From CAZAPG01 sp964486935 (GTDB lineage: Bacteria; Chloroflexota; Anaerolineae; 4572-78; J111): a stretch of DNA of 64,000 bases. Position 1 is the stretch's first letter. Every line of letters begins with the position of its first letter. Both the position numbers and the translations under genes were made by a program. Below the pieces are notes generated by a model. It had not been told where the DNA came from. It ran no database searches and saw only the letters and a program-made list of their open reading frames with translations. Where the stretch lies: the NCBI GenBank assembly GCA_964486935.1, contig CAZAPG010000004.1, positions 124,001 through 188,000 of the forward strand, read 5' to 3'. Below are positions 34,034-42,621 of the stretch, in pieces.

Positions 34034-34789
34034 TCATAAGGAGATGCCTTCCTCTACTAGAGCTTTTTTGGCGAGTTTGGCCGCTCTTTTGATTTTCAGG
34101 TCGTTTGACTGTTCAATAACATCCAGCATTTTGGAGTTGACCACCGTCTTTAAAATCTTGATATTGGGCATAATGCAATGTCCGCCGGTGACGCCGGGAA
34201 AGTATTTGACCGGCGGGAAGAATTTGATTTCCTCATAAAAGGAGACAATATCGTCGTAATCTAACCCAAACTGGTCGCAATAGCGCTCAACCTCTTGCGC
34301 CCAGGCAATGAGCAGCCCAAAGTAGGTGGTTTCGGTAAGTTTGGCCAGTTCTGTCGCTTCGGGCGAGGCGAGTATTTTTGTTTTCATGCCTATGGCTTCA
34401 AAATGGCGGGCGGCAAATTGGCTCGAGGCGTCATCGATGCCCCCGATGAATTTTTGGTAATGCGCAAGTTCCTGGGCCATTTTGAAGTGTTTGCCGCGAA
34501 CCGGACTATGAACAATTGGCGCGCCGGTAGCCTGGTAAATTGACCGGGTAGTGCCGGGGGCTACGGTGCTGTTGATAATTGTTAGCTCAGGCCGATAGTT
34601 GTTGATATATTTGATACTTTCGCCCACAAAATCATTGATTTCAAACGGGTAGCAGATGTGCATAACCTGGCAGTCGCCTTCAATCTGCGGCGGCTCAAGG
34701 TCTATGCCGATAGCCTCGTAATGCTTGCGAATCACCTCCAAAAGCGGCGTTCCTACTTCGCCCAGCCCGATAACAAGTATGGCTGCCAT
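34034..34789 (-). CDS. Short nucleotide-sugar dehydrogenase-like protein
   Basis: 251 residues. Rossmann motif VIGLGEVGTPLLEVI, the TIINSTVAPGTTRSIY region, and a central helical domain leading to GVTGGHCIMPN, which aligns with the catalytic-cysteine motif GGHCIP of UDP-glucose/GDP-mannose dehydrogenases. The usual third (UDP-binding) domain of about 150 residues is missing. A full-length relative (WbpA) lies at 41275. Either a specialised two-domain form or one acting with a partner; not an obvious pseudogene, since the ribosome site and reading frame are intact. Confidence 0.7.
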   Translation of the reverse strand: MAAILVIGLGEVGTPLLEVIRKHYEAIGIDLEPPQIEGDCQVMHICYPFEINDFVGESIKYINNYRPELTIINSTVAPGTTRSIYQATGAPIVHSPVRGKHFKMAQELAHYQKFIGGIDDASSQFAARHFEAIGMKTKILASPEATELAKLTETTYFGLLIAWAQEVERYCDQFGLDYDDIVSFYEEIKFFPPVKYFPGVTGGHCIMPNIKILKTVVNSKMLDVIEQSNDLKIKRAAKLAKKALVEEGISL

Positions 34790-34838
34790 TTGATGCTCAA
34801 CTCCTTTCCAAGTCTATGCGGGTTGAATGCATGATGGT

Positions 34839-36080
34839 TTACCGGCTTGTCCCTTTTGAAGGGTTATCCTGTTTCAAAATTTTGGTTTGAGCGGGAGCGT
34901 AGCCGGTTTGATTCGTTAAATTGTCTATGAGTTGATAATAAACCTGTTTCTGCTGCTGCCAGCTATAATTGCAGTTGAATTTTGCCGCATTTGCCTTTAG
35001 GCTTTCTCGCTTTTTGGGGTTGCGGTATACCTCTAAAATTTTTTCGGCCAGGTCGTCAGCATCGCCCGGTTTGCAAAATTGAATCATCGAGTCGTCAAAG
35101 TAAGCCTCAATAGTTTCTGTTCTTGAACAAATAACGGGTATCTCCAGGGAAACATACTCCAGTAATTTCCCCGGCAGCATGTACTTGGTAAAATCATCGT
35201 ACAGAATAGGCACAATGCCGGCGTCCGAGTTAATAATAGTGGGCAGAATTTGTTCCATAGGCTGCCAACCCTCACAAACGCTGAAACAATCGGTCAAATC
35301 TAAATCTTTAGCAAGCTGGAGCAGATGGGGTATGTCATCGCCTTCGCCAAAAACCTTAAGTTCAATGTTGTCAACCTTTTGCCTCAAATTTGAGAGGGCG
35401 TGGAGCGCTATGCTTAATCCGTTGCGCCGGGCCAGAGTGCCGTGATAGACCAACCTGAATTTGTGAGAATTTACAGAGCGACTTGCTGTTTGCTTCAAAA
35501 ACATTTTTGGATCGGGCGAGTTGAGGACAATGATGAATTTATCCGCAGGGTTTCCATGCCTGACCAAAGCCTCAAGATGAGGCTGATGGACGGCAATTGC
35601 CCGGTGAGCAAAACCAACGCTGCGCCGCTCAATCCAGGTGATGAAGCGAATCAACCGGTGAGATTTGTCAAGCCCAAATTTGGATTGATACAGTTCCGGC
35701 ATCAGGTCATGCACATCTAACACCACTTTTGCCCCCAGCATCTTGGGTATCACCGCAACAAACACCATAAAATCCGGCATGGTGTGAATCTGAACAACCT
35801 GATAACGCTGCCTGAGGTGCAGATAAGCCAGCCAGAGCGAAGCGGCAAAAAAGAAAAACAGATATTTCAACAAATACATAAGCGCATTTGAGCCGCGGTA
35901 TCTGCTAATCGGCAGTGGAAAAAACCTGACGCCGTTAAATGTTTGGATATTTTTCTGACCTTTTTCTTGCAGGCATATCACATCTACCTTATCGCCACGG
36001 TCTACCAGGGCTTCGGCCTCTCTGCGAATCCGGGTATCGCTGGGATAAGGCGCGTAAGCAACCATACAGATTTGCGTCAT
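34839..36080 (-). CDS. Glycosyltransferase family 4
   Basis: 413 residues, GT-B fold. The N-terminal half has YPSDTRIRREAEALVDRGD, VVQIHTMPDFMV and DVHDLMPELYQSKFG; the C-terminal donor-binding half has LVYHGTLARRNGL, FGEGDDIPHLL, ADAGIVPILYDDF-like NSDAGIVPI and LPGKLLEYVSLEIPVICS. Transfers a sugar from a nucleotide donor to the growing lipid-linked repeat on the cytoplasmic face. Sugar specificity unknown. Confidence 0.9.
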   Translation of the reverse strand: MTQICMVAYAPYPSDTRIRREAEALVDRGDKVDVICLQEKGQKNIQTFNGVRFFPLPISRYRGSNALMYLLKYLFFFFAASLWLAYLHLRQRYQVVQIHTMPDFMVFVAVIPKMLGAKVVLDVHDLMPELYQSKFGLDKSHRLIRFITWIERRSVGFAHRAIAVHQPHLEALVRHGNPADKFIIVLNSPDPKMFLKQTASRSVNSHKFRLVYHGTLARRNGLSIALHALSNLRQKVDNIELKVFGEGDDIPHLLQLAKDLDLTDCFSVCEGWQPMEQILPTIINSDAGIVPILYDDFTKYMLPGKLLEYVSLEIPVICSRTETIEAYFDDSMIQFCKPGDADDLAEKILEVYRNPKKRESLKANAAKFNCNYSWQQQKQVYYQLIDNLTNQTGYAPAQTKILKQDNPSKGTSR

Positions 36081-36095
36081 GAAGTTGACTCCTGA

Positions 36096-37751
36096 TTAGT
36101 TCAAAGAAATTTCCACCACATGTTCTCCATTCCAGGCAACATCAAAATATTCTTGCCCACCGTGTTCAGGCTTGTTGGCTTTGGCCTGCCGGGGCCTGTG
36201 GACCCGCAGAAACAGGGGCGGGTTGGGCGCGCCGCCTTCTTGCCTCAGGCATAATCTGATTTTGTTGCCTGTAAAGCTGTACGCTTCAAACTTTACCAGC
36301 CGCCTTTGACGAAACCACCGCACTACCTGGCCGGCTGTTCCAAACCAAACCCCGCGTTTTTGAAGCTCTTGAAGCAAACGGAGATAAAACTCGCCCCACA
36401 ATCTTTCCGGGGCCAGACTCCTCATATGCCACAAAATTGTAACGACGCCTCCATACCGGGCGGCTGTATCTAAAATAGACAGGCACAAATTCCAGGCTTG
36501 AGCCTCGGTTGCGGCCAGCCTATAGGGAAAAAACAAAGCCGTATCCTGAATATTCAGCGGGAGTTCCAATAAGCGGGTACTTTCTAAGGGTTGAAACGCC
36601 TGCATTGTGCCTGCCTTAAACCCTACCGTTTCGTTGTACCCAAAAGTCGAGTCGTAGCTGAAGCCCGCCTGTTCAAGAATGAGCGGGGATTGATGGTTGA
36701 AGCACAGCCAGTGCATCCGAACGCCAATCTCTCCCCGGAACCCAACAACCTCCCGGATTCGCTTCAATTCCTGTTCCCCCTTTTTGGGGCAGTGCCAGGC
36801 GTCAATCCCATGAAGAGCTATCTCGAACCCTTGCTCTCTCAGCAATTTTACCTGTCGCTGCACGTCGCCAATGTCGTAGCGGGTGGCTCGCCGGTGTGAA
36901 AATTGCCCGGATATCTTCTCTCCGGCTTTACCCTTAAAAGGAATCAGAAAAAATGTGGAGGAAAAACCCCGTTCGATGCCGGCGTATTGGTCAAACCTGT
37001 CCCAGTAATCTTTAATGACTCCCAGATAAACCAGGGGCAGGGCCAAAACGGCCAGCCAGTTTTTGAGCAATTGCATCAGCGAAGCTTTCTTGTTGACAAA
37101 ATTTATTAGCGAACCAACTGTAGCCCGATAACAAAATCCCCAAAAAGTATGGTCAAACCTGTGTTGTCGAATTTCCACAAAATCAACATCGTGGGTAAGG
37201 CAGGCAATGAAGTTGTAGCCCCAGGGAACGGGGGGAATCTCAACTATTGGAATTCCCGCCTCGATGATACAGTCTCGCAACAATTCAATATGAGATTCAA
37301 GCGTTGGGGTCAGCGCGTGCTCAACGGGCTGGCCCTCGGTTAGCAGGAAAGCGGTCTCGTCAAACAGGTCATAGCCCACTCTCAGGGTTTTTCTGCCGGT
37401 TTGAGAAAACGCCAGCCCAATAGCTTCAGAACGACTCTGGTCGCCAGGCAACAACTGCCCCGGGCCGCGCAAACTTGCCAGCTTGCCATAGATTGGGATT
37501 CTGACGCCGTTGAAAACAAGATAATTTGAGATAGCGGAGTCCACGGTTATTGCGTTAAGCTGGTCAAACCGGGTTAGCGTTGATGAAAAAATGATGACCA
37601 GCCCGGCGTTTGGCTCAGGAATCTCATAGCGGGTTGAGAGGATTACCTGGTAGGCTCGGCCCGCTACATAAAACTCCCACGAGACTTTAAACAGCTCAAA
37701 AAACTCTTGAACAGCCCGTCTTTCGGTTGTATTGCATAAAACGCCTATCAT
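36096..37751 (-). CDS. Large polysaccharide deacetylase-like protein
   Basis: 551 residues. The NodB-like core carries IACLTHDVDFVE (metal Asp) and FEIALHGIDAWH (metal His); the N-terminal 170 residues and the final beta-rich 70 residues are extra. One hydrophobic stretch (NWLAVLALPLVYLGVI) near 235. Resembles the deacetylase-like proteins with long inserts found beside asparagine-synthase-like and FemAB genes in exopolysaccharide loci. Ends 15 bp before the GT4 gene. Enzyme activity likely but unproven. Confidence 0.75.
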   Translation of the reverse strand: MIGVLCNTTERRAVQEFFELFKVSWEFYVAGRAYQVILSTRYEIPEPNAGLVIIFSSTLTRFDQLNAITVDSAISNYLVFNGVRIPIYGKLASLRGPGQLLPGDQSRSEAIGLAFSQTGRKTLRVGYDLFDETAFLLTEGQPVEHALTPTLESHIELLRDCIIEAGIPIVEIPPVPWGYNFIACLTHDVDFVEIRQHRFDHTFWGFCYRATVGSLINFVNKKASLMQLLKNWLAVLALPLVYLGVIKDYWDRFDQYAGIERGFSSTFFLIPFKGKAGEKISGQFSHRRATRYDIGDVQRQVKLLREQGFEIALHGIDAWHCPKKGEQELKRIREVVGFRGEIGVRMHWLCFNHQSPLILEQAGFSYDSTFGYNETVGFKAGTMQAFQPLESTRLLELPLNIQDTALFFPYRLAATEAQAWNLCLSILDTAARYGGVVTILWHMRSLAPERLWGEFYLRLLQELQKRGVWFGTAGQVVRWFRQRRLVKFEAYSFTGNKIRLCLRQEGGAPNPPLFLRVHRPRQAKANKPEHGGQEYFDVAWNGEHVVEISLN

Positions 37752-37752
37752 C

Positions 37753-38787
37753 TCACTTCTCTTGGATTAAAATTTTGTTTTTATAGCGGGTGTCAGAGGG
37801 AGCCTCTGCTGAAGGGGCGTTTGTTATCCCTAAGATTTCCTTTAGTTCTTGTAGGTTTTGCTGCCATTCCTGGCCCAATAGAGTCCGCAGCGTTGCCATA
37901 CCTTGCCGAAGGGCATCGTAATTGGCCTGCACCTGGCATACCCCTCGGTAGATGCCTTCTTTAGTATAAGGAATATGAACGGCGCCTGACGAAAAATAAT
38001 CTTTTAGAACGGGCCAGTTGGAAGTAATCAGAGGTTTGCCTATCGAAACGGCCTCAAAGCCGCCCATAAGCAGGGTGTGGTTCCGGGTAGTTAGAACCAT
38101 TATTGCATCAACGCCTTGCAGCAACCCTACATATTGTCGGTATGGCAAGTAACCCATCAGATGGCAGTTTTCAGGCTTTTGGGCCAGAATATTCCGGGTA
38201 AGGTGTTCTGAACTCCCCGAAAAATAGAAATCCACCTCCGGCAGACAACTGGCAGCTTCAAACACTATTTCTGGACGCTCGTCGGCTCTGAAACTGCTAA
38301 TCACTGCCACCTTGAACCGGCTACTCAAATATAAGGGGTCGGCGCAGGAATAATTGCCCGGCGTGAACGCTAATACCAGATAGGGACATGCCCACTTTTC
38401 CACTATCTTTGCCTGAGATTTGTTGTGTACTATTGTTATCAGCGCCCTTTGTGAAAGCAGGCGATGGAGCCAAAGTAGCCAGCGCCAGCGCCGACCAACA
38501 AAGGCGCCTGTGTGCGAATCAATAGCATATTGCGCGCCATACCGGCGAGCGTAGCAATACGCGACAAGCGCGCAAAAAAGTGGCGGATTCTGAACCAGAA
38601 TGATTGCGGGTTGTTCTTTTTTCAAGATTAGCCAACTTTTTGCAGCCTGAGCCACATACCTGAATGGGGCCTGAATTAAATTTTCAAGCTGCCCATACTG
38701 AATAAAGTGGAGGGAAGCGCCCAGATGCTGCGCCAAAAGCTCGGTACGCCGGTGAAAATGTATCCAGGCTATGAAGGTGATTTTCAC
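37753..38787 (-). CDS. Glycosyltransferase (GT-B, family 4-like)
   Basis: 344 residues. N-terminal ILVQNPPLFCALVAYCYARR and AIDSHTGAFVGRRWR; C-terminal FKVAVISSFRADERPEIVF, FYFSGSSEHL and GGFEAVSIGKPLITSNWPV with the donor-site Glu. Starts inside the end of the next upstream transferase gene (4-base overlap), so the two are translationally coupled. Acceptor and sugar unknown. Confidence 0.83.
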   Translation of the reverse strand: MKITFIAWIHFHRRTELLAQHLGASLHFIQYGQLENLIQAPFRYVAQAAKSWLILKKEQPAIILVQNPPLFCALVAYCYARRYGAQYAIDSHTGAFVGRRWRWLLWLHRLLSQRALITIVHNKSQAKIVEKWACPYLVLAFTPGNYSCADPLYLSSRFKVAVISSFRADERPEIVFEAASCLPEVDFYFSGSSEHLTRNILAQKPENCHLMGYLPYRQYVGLLQGVDAIMVLTTRNHTLLMGGFEAVSIGKPLITSNWPVLKDYFSSGAVHIPYTKEGIYRGVCQVQANYDALRQGMATLRTLLGQEWQQNLQELKEILGITNAPSAEAPSDTRYKNKILIQEK

Positions 38788-39998
38788 GGTTTCAACTCCC
38801 TGTAACCAGACAATTGGCGTTCCAGAATTTGAGAGATTTCTTTAACGCGCTCGTCCCAAGAGTTTTCTCTGGCTGTAGCTACTCGCATCTCAATTGTCTG
38901 GGGGGAATAATCAGATAAAGCTTCGTCAATATAATCTATAAACTGGCTATTTGTTTTGCCGATACGAACCAGGTGGTTGTAGGGCTGCAATTCTGGCAGC
39001 GCCGTGGTCACAATGGCCCTGCCGCCCGCCAGATACTCGTGCAGTTTCAATGGATAGACTGAAGCGCCATGCCCGCTAAGTAAGTAGGGGATGAGGGCGA
39101 CATCAAAAGCCTGAAGGTAGCCTGGCAGGTCAACCCGCTTTTTGGGGCCAAGGAAAAAAACGTTGGGGAGAGCATGCAATATTTGCTGATCTTCAGTGTC
39201 GGGCAGTGCATCTGGCCCTACCAGAACAACCGAATAGTTAACATAGATTTCGGCGATATGGCGCAATAGTTTCACATCAATCTGATACCCCAACCAACCG
39301 GCAAGGCCAATAATTGGGCGCGGTATATTGGCAATGTCCGGCGGTAGCGGCAGATTGGAAACCAGCGGGCGGTGGAACAACTCAAAATCAACCCCGTTGG
39401 GCATAAAGTAACTGTTGGGGTTGATAGCTTTGCGGCGCTGCCATTGGGCTTGTGAGGTGGCAAATACAATATCAACCTGGCTTGATAGCTGATTATCAAG
39501 TCGTCTGAGCAGATTGCTAACGCGCGCGTTGTCTATAAAGTCGGCAAACTCATCGTAGTTATAATAACAGGTCAGCTTCTCGCCGAATTTCCCTATCAGG
39601 TCAATTTGATATGGGCCGTAAAGCCACAGAATGGGAGCCTGCACGCCCAGCGCCCTCATCATCCGGCGAACGTGTCGAATGATAATTGCATTGTTGAGTT
39701 TTATAACCAGCGGCATGCTAAACCGCAGTACCGTCCGGGGTAGATGCCGGCGAGCATGGGGCAAACTGGAAGGGGTTGGAATTACCAACAAATTCTCTTG
39801 AGCCTTTTGGGACCGTATTGTAAAAAAGTTGGGCAGATTACGGGCCAGTTCGGCAATAACAGGTTGCTCAGGGTCACGGCCTGGCTCAAAGTACAGTACT
39901 CGATTTTGCGCGGCCAGGCGCGCCATTACGGGCTGGGTGTCTCGCCACAACGAGTTCCAATCTCGCGGCGCAATGCATAAAATAGTTTCGCCTTGCAT
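38784..39998 (-). CDS. Glycosyltransferase (GT-B)
   Basis: 404 residues from the ATG at 39998 (GGAGCG upstream; the longer frame lacks a site and intrudes on the neighbour). Motifs: CIAPRDWNSLWRDTQPVMARL, YYNYDEFADF, PNGVDFELFH at the domain junction, GLAGWLGYQIDVKLL, and LKLHEYLAGGRAIVTTALPE at the donor site. This layout is typical of transferases in exopolysaccharide gene clusters. Overlaps the following transferase by four bases. Confidence 0.87.
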   Translation of the reverse strand: MQGETILCIAPRDWNSLWRDTQPVMARLAAQNRVLYFEPGRDPEQPVIAELARNLPNFFTIRSQKAQENLLVIPTPSSLPHARRHLPRTVLRFSMPLVIKLNNAIIIRHVRRMMRALGVQAPILWLYGPYQIDLIGKFGEKLTCYYNYDEFADFIDNARVSNLLRRLDNQLSSQVDIVFATSQAQWQRRKAINPNSYFMPNGVDFELFHRPLVSNLPLPPDIANIPRPIIGLAGWLGYQIDVKLLRHIAEIYVNYSVVLVGPDALPDTEDQQILHALPNVFFLGPKKRVDLPGYLQAFDVALIPYLLSGHGASVYPLKLHEYLAGGRAIVTTALPELQPYNHLVRIGKTNSQFIDYIDEALSDYSPQTIEMRVATARENSWDERVKEISQILERQLSGYRELKP

Positions 39999-40015
39999 CG
40001 TTCGCTCCAAAAAGC

Positions 40016-41230
40016 TTAATATGGCTCCTGTTGATATTGCATTGCCATGTAAACCTGCATCAATTGTTGGGCAATTATCTGCCAATCATACCTGCGTGTT
40101 ACCATCTCTCTGGCGTTGGCGGTTATTTGCTGATACAGCGGTTGATTGGTCAGAAGGCATACGGTTTTTTCGGCAAATTGCCGGGGATTATCCGCCACCA
40201 AAAGATGTTCGCCATCCCTTACATCAAGCCCCTGGCAGCCAATTGTGGTGGAGATGACGGGCCGGCCCAAAGCCATTGCTTCTAATATTTTAAGCCGCGT
40301 ACCGCCCCCGGCCCGCAGTGGCGTTACACTGGCGCTGCTTTTCTGGTAATAAGGAATAATATCATTAACCCGACCCGTTACATGCACCCCGCCACCGTTG
40401 AGCTTTTGTATTTCGGGCAGGGGGTCTTTGCCCACAATCCATAACTCTACATAACCCATATTCCGGCGAATATGCGGCAGTATTTCGTGGCAAAAATAGA
40501 GGGCAGCATCAATACAGGGCAGGTAACTCATATCGCCAATAAAAAGGAGGGCAGGAATGGATTGCCCATGTGGCAAAGGTTGATACCTTTGCGCGTCTAC
40601 GCCATTGGGAATTACCTCAACCCGTAATTTTGGATTAACTGCCAAAAGGAGTTGCCGGTCTGCCTGGGAAACTGAAATACAACAATCAAAACGTTCAGCA
40701 TACCGGCCTTCCCAGCGGCGCATCATTTGGCTGTGCAGCCAGATTCGTTGCTTGAGCAGAGGGTGACGCGTTACCCTGGCAATATAGGCCGCCTGGTCAA
40801 AGCCAATATCATAGAAGGATAGAATCCGCTTGCTTTGCGTTTTTGGCGGCAGAAGCTCTAAATATAGGGCCATAAACGACTCTTCAATTTGAACAACATC
40901 AAACGTTATCTTTTCCAGCAGCGAGGAAAGTTTTCGGGATAGCTCTTGGCAGTAGTGAAATTTAAGTTCTGGCGGGTTCCCTGCCAAAACGTAACGGATT
41001 AGTTCCGGTAAATGAACCAGGGGATGGCGTCGTTTTAGGAGTCCGGTGATGACACCCTGGCAAAACTCTTGCAAATGCGGCACGCCCTCAATTTCATCGG
41101 GCGTATGCAAATGCGTTGCCAGCCATACGTCATGGCGCTCGGCTATGCGGCGCAGCAGATTGTAAAGGCGGATGCGCCCGCCGGAAACCGGCGGATATGG
41201 AATTGTGTTGGTGATTATCAAAATACGCAT
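40016..41230 (-). CDS. Glycosyltransferase family 4, TIGR03087-like
   Basis: 404 residues. It opens ILIITNTIPYPPVSGGRIRLYNLLRR, close to the sugar transferases linked to exosortase-type loci; PNGVDAQRYQPL, LLFIGDMSYLPCIDAALYF and RAGGGTRLKILEAMALGRPV complete the GT-B donor side. Probably adds one sugar of the repeat unit. Shine-Dalgarno is poor; start chosen because MRILIITNT is the canonical first strand. Confidence 0.88.
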   Translation of the reverse strand: MRILIITNTIPYPPVSGGRIRLYNLLRRIAERHDVWLATHLHTPDEIEGVPHLQEFCQGVITGLLKRRHPLVHLPELIRYVLAGNPPELKFHYCQELSRKLSSLLEKITFDVVQIEESFMALYLELLPPKTQSKRILSFYDIGFDQAAYIARVTRHPLLKQRIWLHSQMMRRWEGRYAERFDCCISVSQADRQLLLAVNPKLRVEVIPNGVDAQRYQPLPHGQSIPALLFIGDMSYLPCIDAALYFCHEILPHIRRNMGYVELWIVGKDPLPEIQKLNGGGVHVTGRVNDIIPYYQKSSASVTPLRAGGGTRLKILEAMALGRPVISTTIGCQGLDVRDGEHLLVADNPRQFAEKTVCLLTNQPLYQQITANAREMVTRRYDWQIIAQQLMQVYMAMQYQQEPY

Positions 41231-41274
41231 ATCAATAACTTTATGATGAGTCTATAAAAGTGGGTGGATACAGG

Positions 41275-42621
41275 TTACAGTTTAATTATCCGGGCCGGAT
41301 TGGTCGCAGCGCCCTGGATGGCATTGCGCGTGTCTACAATTAAACGGCTGTTTTCTACCACCCAATTCCAGTTGTATATTTGATGGGCTGTTGTAATTAC
41401 CACACAATCGGCATTTTGCAGAGATTGGGCTTTGAGCGGAACGCTGGTCATCGCCAGGCTATCTACTGCCAGCGCGGGTACATACGGATCGTGATAGAAA
41501 ACCTGAGACCCTTTGGCCCGCAAAAGGTGAATCAACTCCAGCGCCGGCGATTCTCGCAAATCGTTTACATTGGCTTTGTAGGTAACGCCCAGCAGCAAAA
41601 CACGAGAATTTTTTAGCGCTTTTGCATCATCATTCAGGGCGTCGGCAATTTTGTCTAAAACGTATTGGGGCATGCCAAAGTTTATTTCCTCTGCCAGTTG
41701 AATGAAACGGGCGTTGTAATTTAGCAGCTTCAATTTCCAGGCCAGATAATGGGGATCAATTGGCAGGCAGTGGCCGCCCAACCCCGGGCCGGGGTAAAAG
41801 GGCATAAAGCCAAAGGGTTTGCTATGGGCTGCCTCAATCACCTCCCACACATCTACCCCCAGCCGGTTGCACATAATGGCAACTTCATTAACCAGGGCAA
41901 CGTTGACCGCCCGGAAGGTATTTTCTAAAAGCTTGACCATCTCCGCCGCCCGCGATGACGAGACCGGCACGACCTTTTGGATGATACATCCATACAGAAC
42001 GCAGGCTGCCTTGAGGCAGTGGGGTGTTACCCCGCCGATTACCTTGGGTGTGTTAAGAATTGTCCAATCCTGCCGGCCGGGGTCAATCCGCTCCGGCGAA
42101 AAGGCCAGATAAAAATCTTGACCCACTGCCAGCGGAGCATTTTGGCTGCTGCGTGCTTCTTCTAGCCGGGGTAAAATCAGTTCCTCGGTGGTGCCGGGAT
42201 AGGTTGTGCTTTCTAAAATAATCAGCATGTCTGCGTGCAGCCGCTGGGCAATTTCATCTGTTGCGGCAATAATGTAAGAAAGGTCCGGGTCCCTGGTTTT
42301 GCTCAAAGGGGTTGGCACGCAGATGATTACCACATCGCTTTTGGCCAGGGTGTTGTAATCTGTAGTAGCCATCAGGTGTCCCACTGGCGGGATGTCGTGC
42401 GAGGAGAATGGGCCGACAATCTGCCCGAGGGTGGCGGCTGAAATATCTTGAACATAAGAGCGGCCCTGGTTGATAGCCTCAACTTTGGTGTGGTCAATAT
42501 CAATGCCAAAAACGGGGAATCCGGCCTGGGCAGCGGCAACGGCCAGGGGCAACCCCACATAACCCAGACCGATTACGCTAACAACAGCCTGCCGTTGGGT
42601 GATTTTGTCAAGCAAGTTCAT
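41275..42621 (-). CDS. wbpA: UDP-N-acetyl-D-glucosamine 6-dehydrogenase (WbpA-like)
   Basis: 448 residues. Rossmann motif VIGLGYVGLPLAVAAA, ESTTYPGTTEELI, SPERIDPGR, and the catalytic-cysteine loop FYPGPGLGGHCLPIDPHYL, whose form matches WbpA/WecC-type rather than plain UDP-glucose enzymes; the C-terminal UDP domain has LGVTYKANVNDLRESPALE. Oxidises the C6 of UDP-GlcNAc to the uronic acid with NAD. With the aminotransferase, acetyltransferase and Gfo/Idh enzyme at 50156-52993 it forms the known route to UDP-GlcNAc3NAcA. Start overlaps the asnB-like stop by 14 bases. Confidence 0.85.
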   Translation of the reverse strand: MNLLDKITQRQAVVSVIGLGYVGLPLAVAAAQAGFPVFGIDIDHTKVEAINQGRSYVQDISAATLGQIVGPFSSHDIPPVGHLMATTDYNTLAKSDVVIICVPTPLSKTRDPDLSYIIAATDEIAQRLHADMLIILESTTYPGTTEELILPRLEEARSSQNAPLAVGQDFYLAFSPERIDPGRQDWTILNTPKVIGGVTPHCLKAACVLYGCIIQKVVPVSSSRAAEMVKLLENTFRAVNVALVNEVAIMCNRLGVDVWEVIEAAHSKPFGFMPFYPGPGLGGHCLPIDPHYLAWKLKLLNYNARFIQLAEEINFGMPQYVLDKIADALNDDAKALKNSRVLLLGVTYKANVNDLRESPALELIHLLRAKGSQVFYHDPYVPALAVDSLAMTSVPLKAQSLQNADCVVITTAHQIYNWNWVVENSRLIVDTRNAIQGAATNPARIIKL

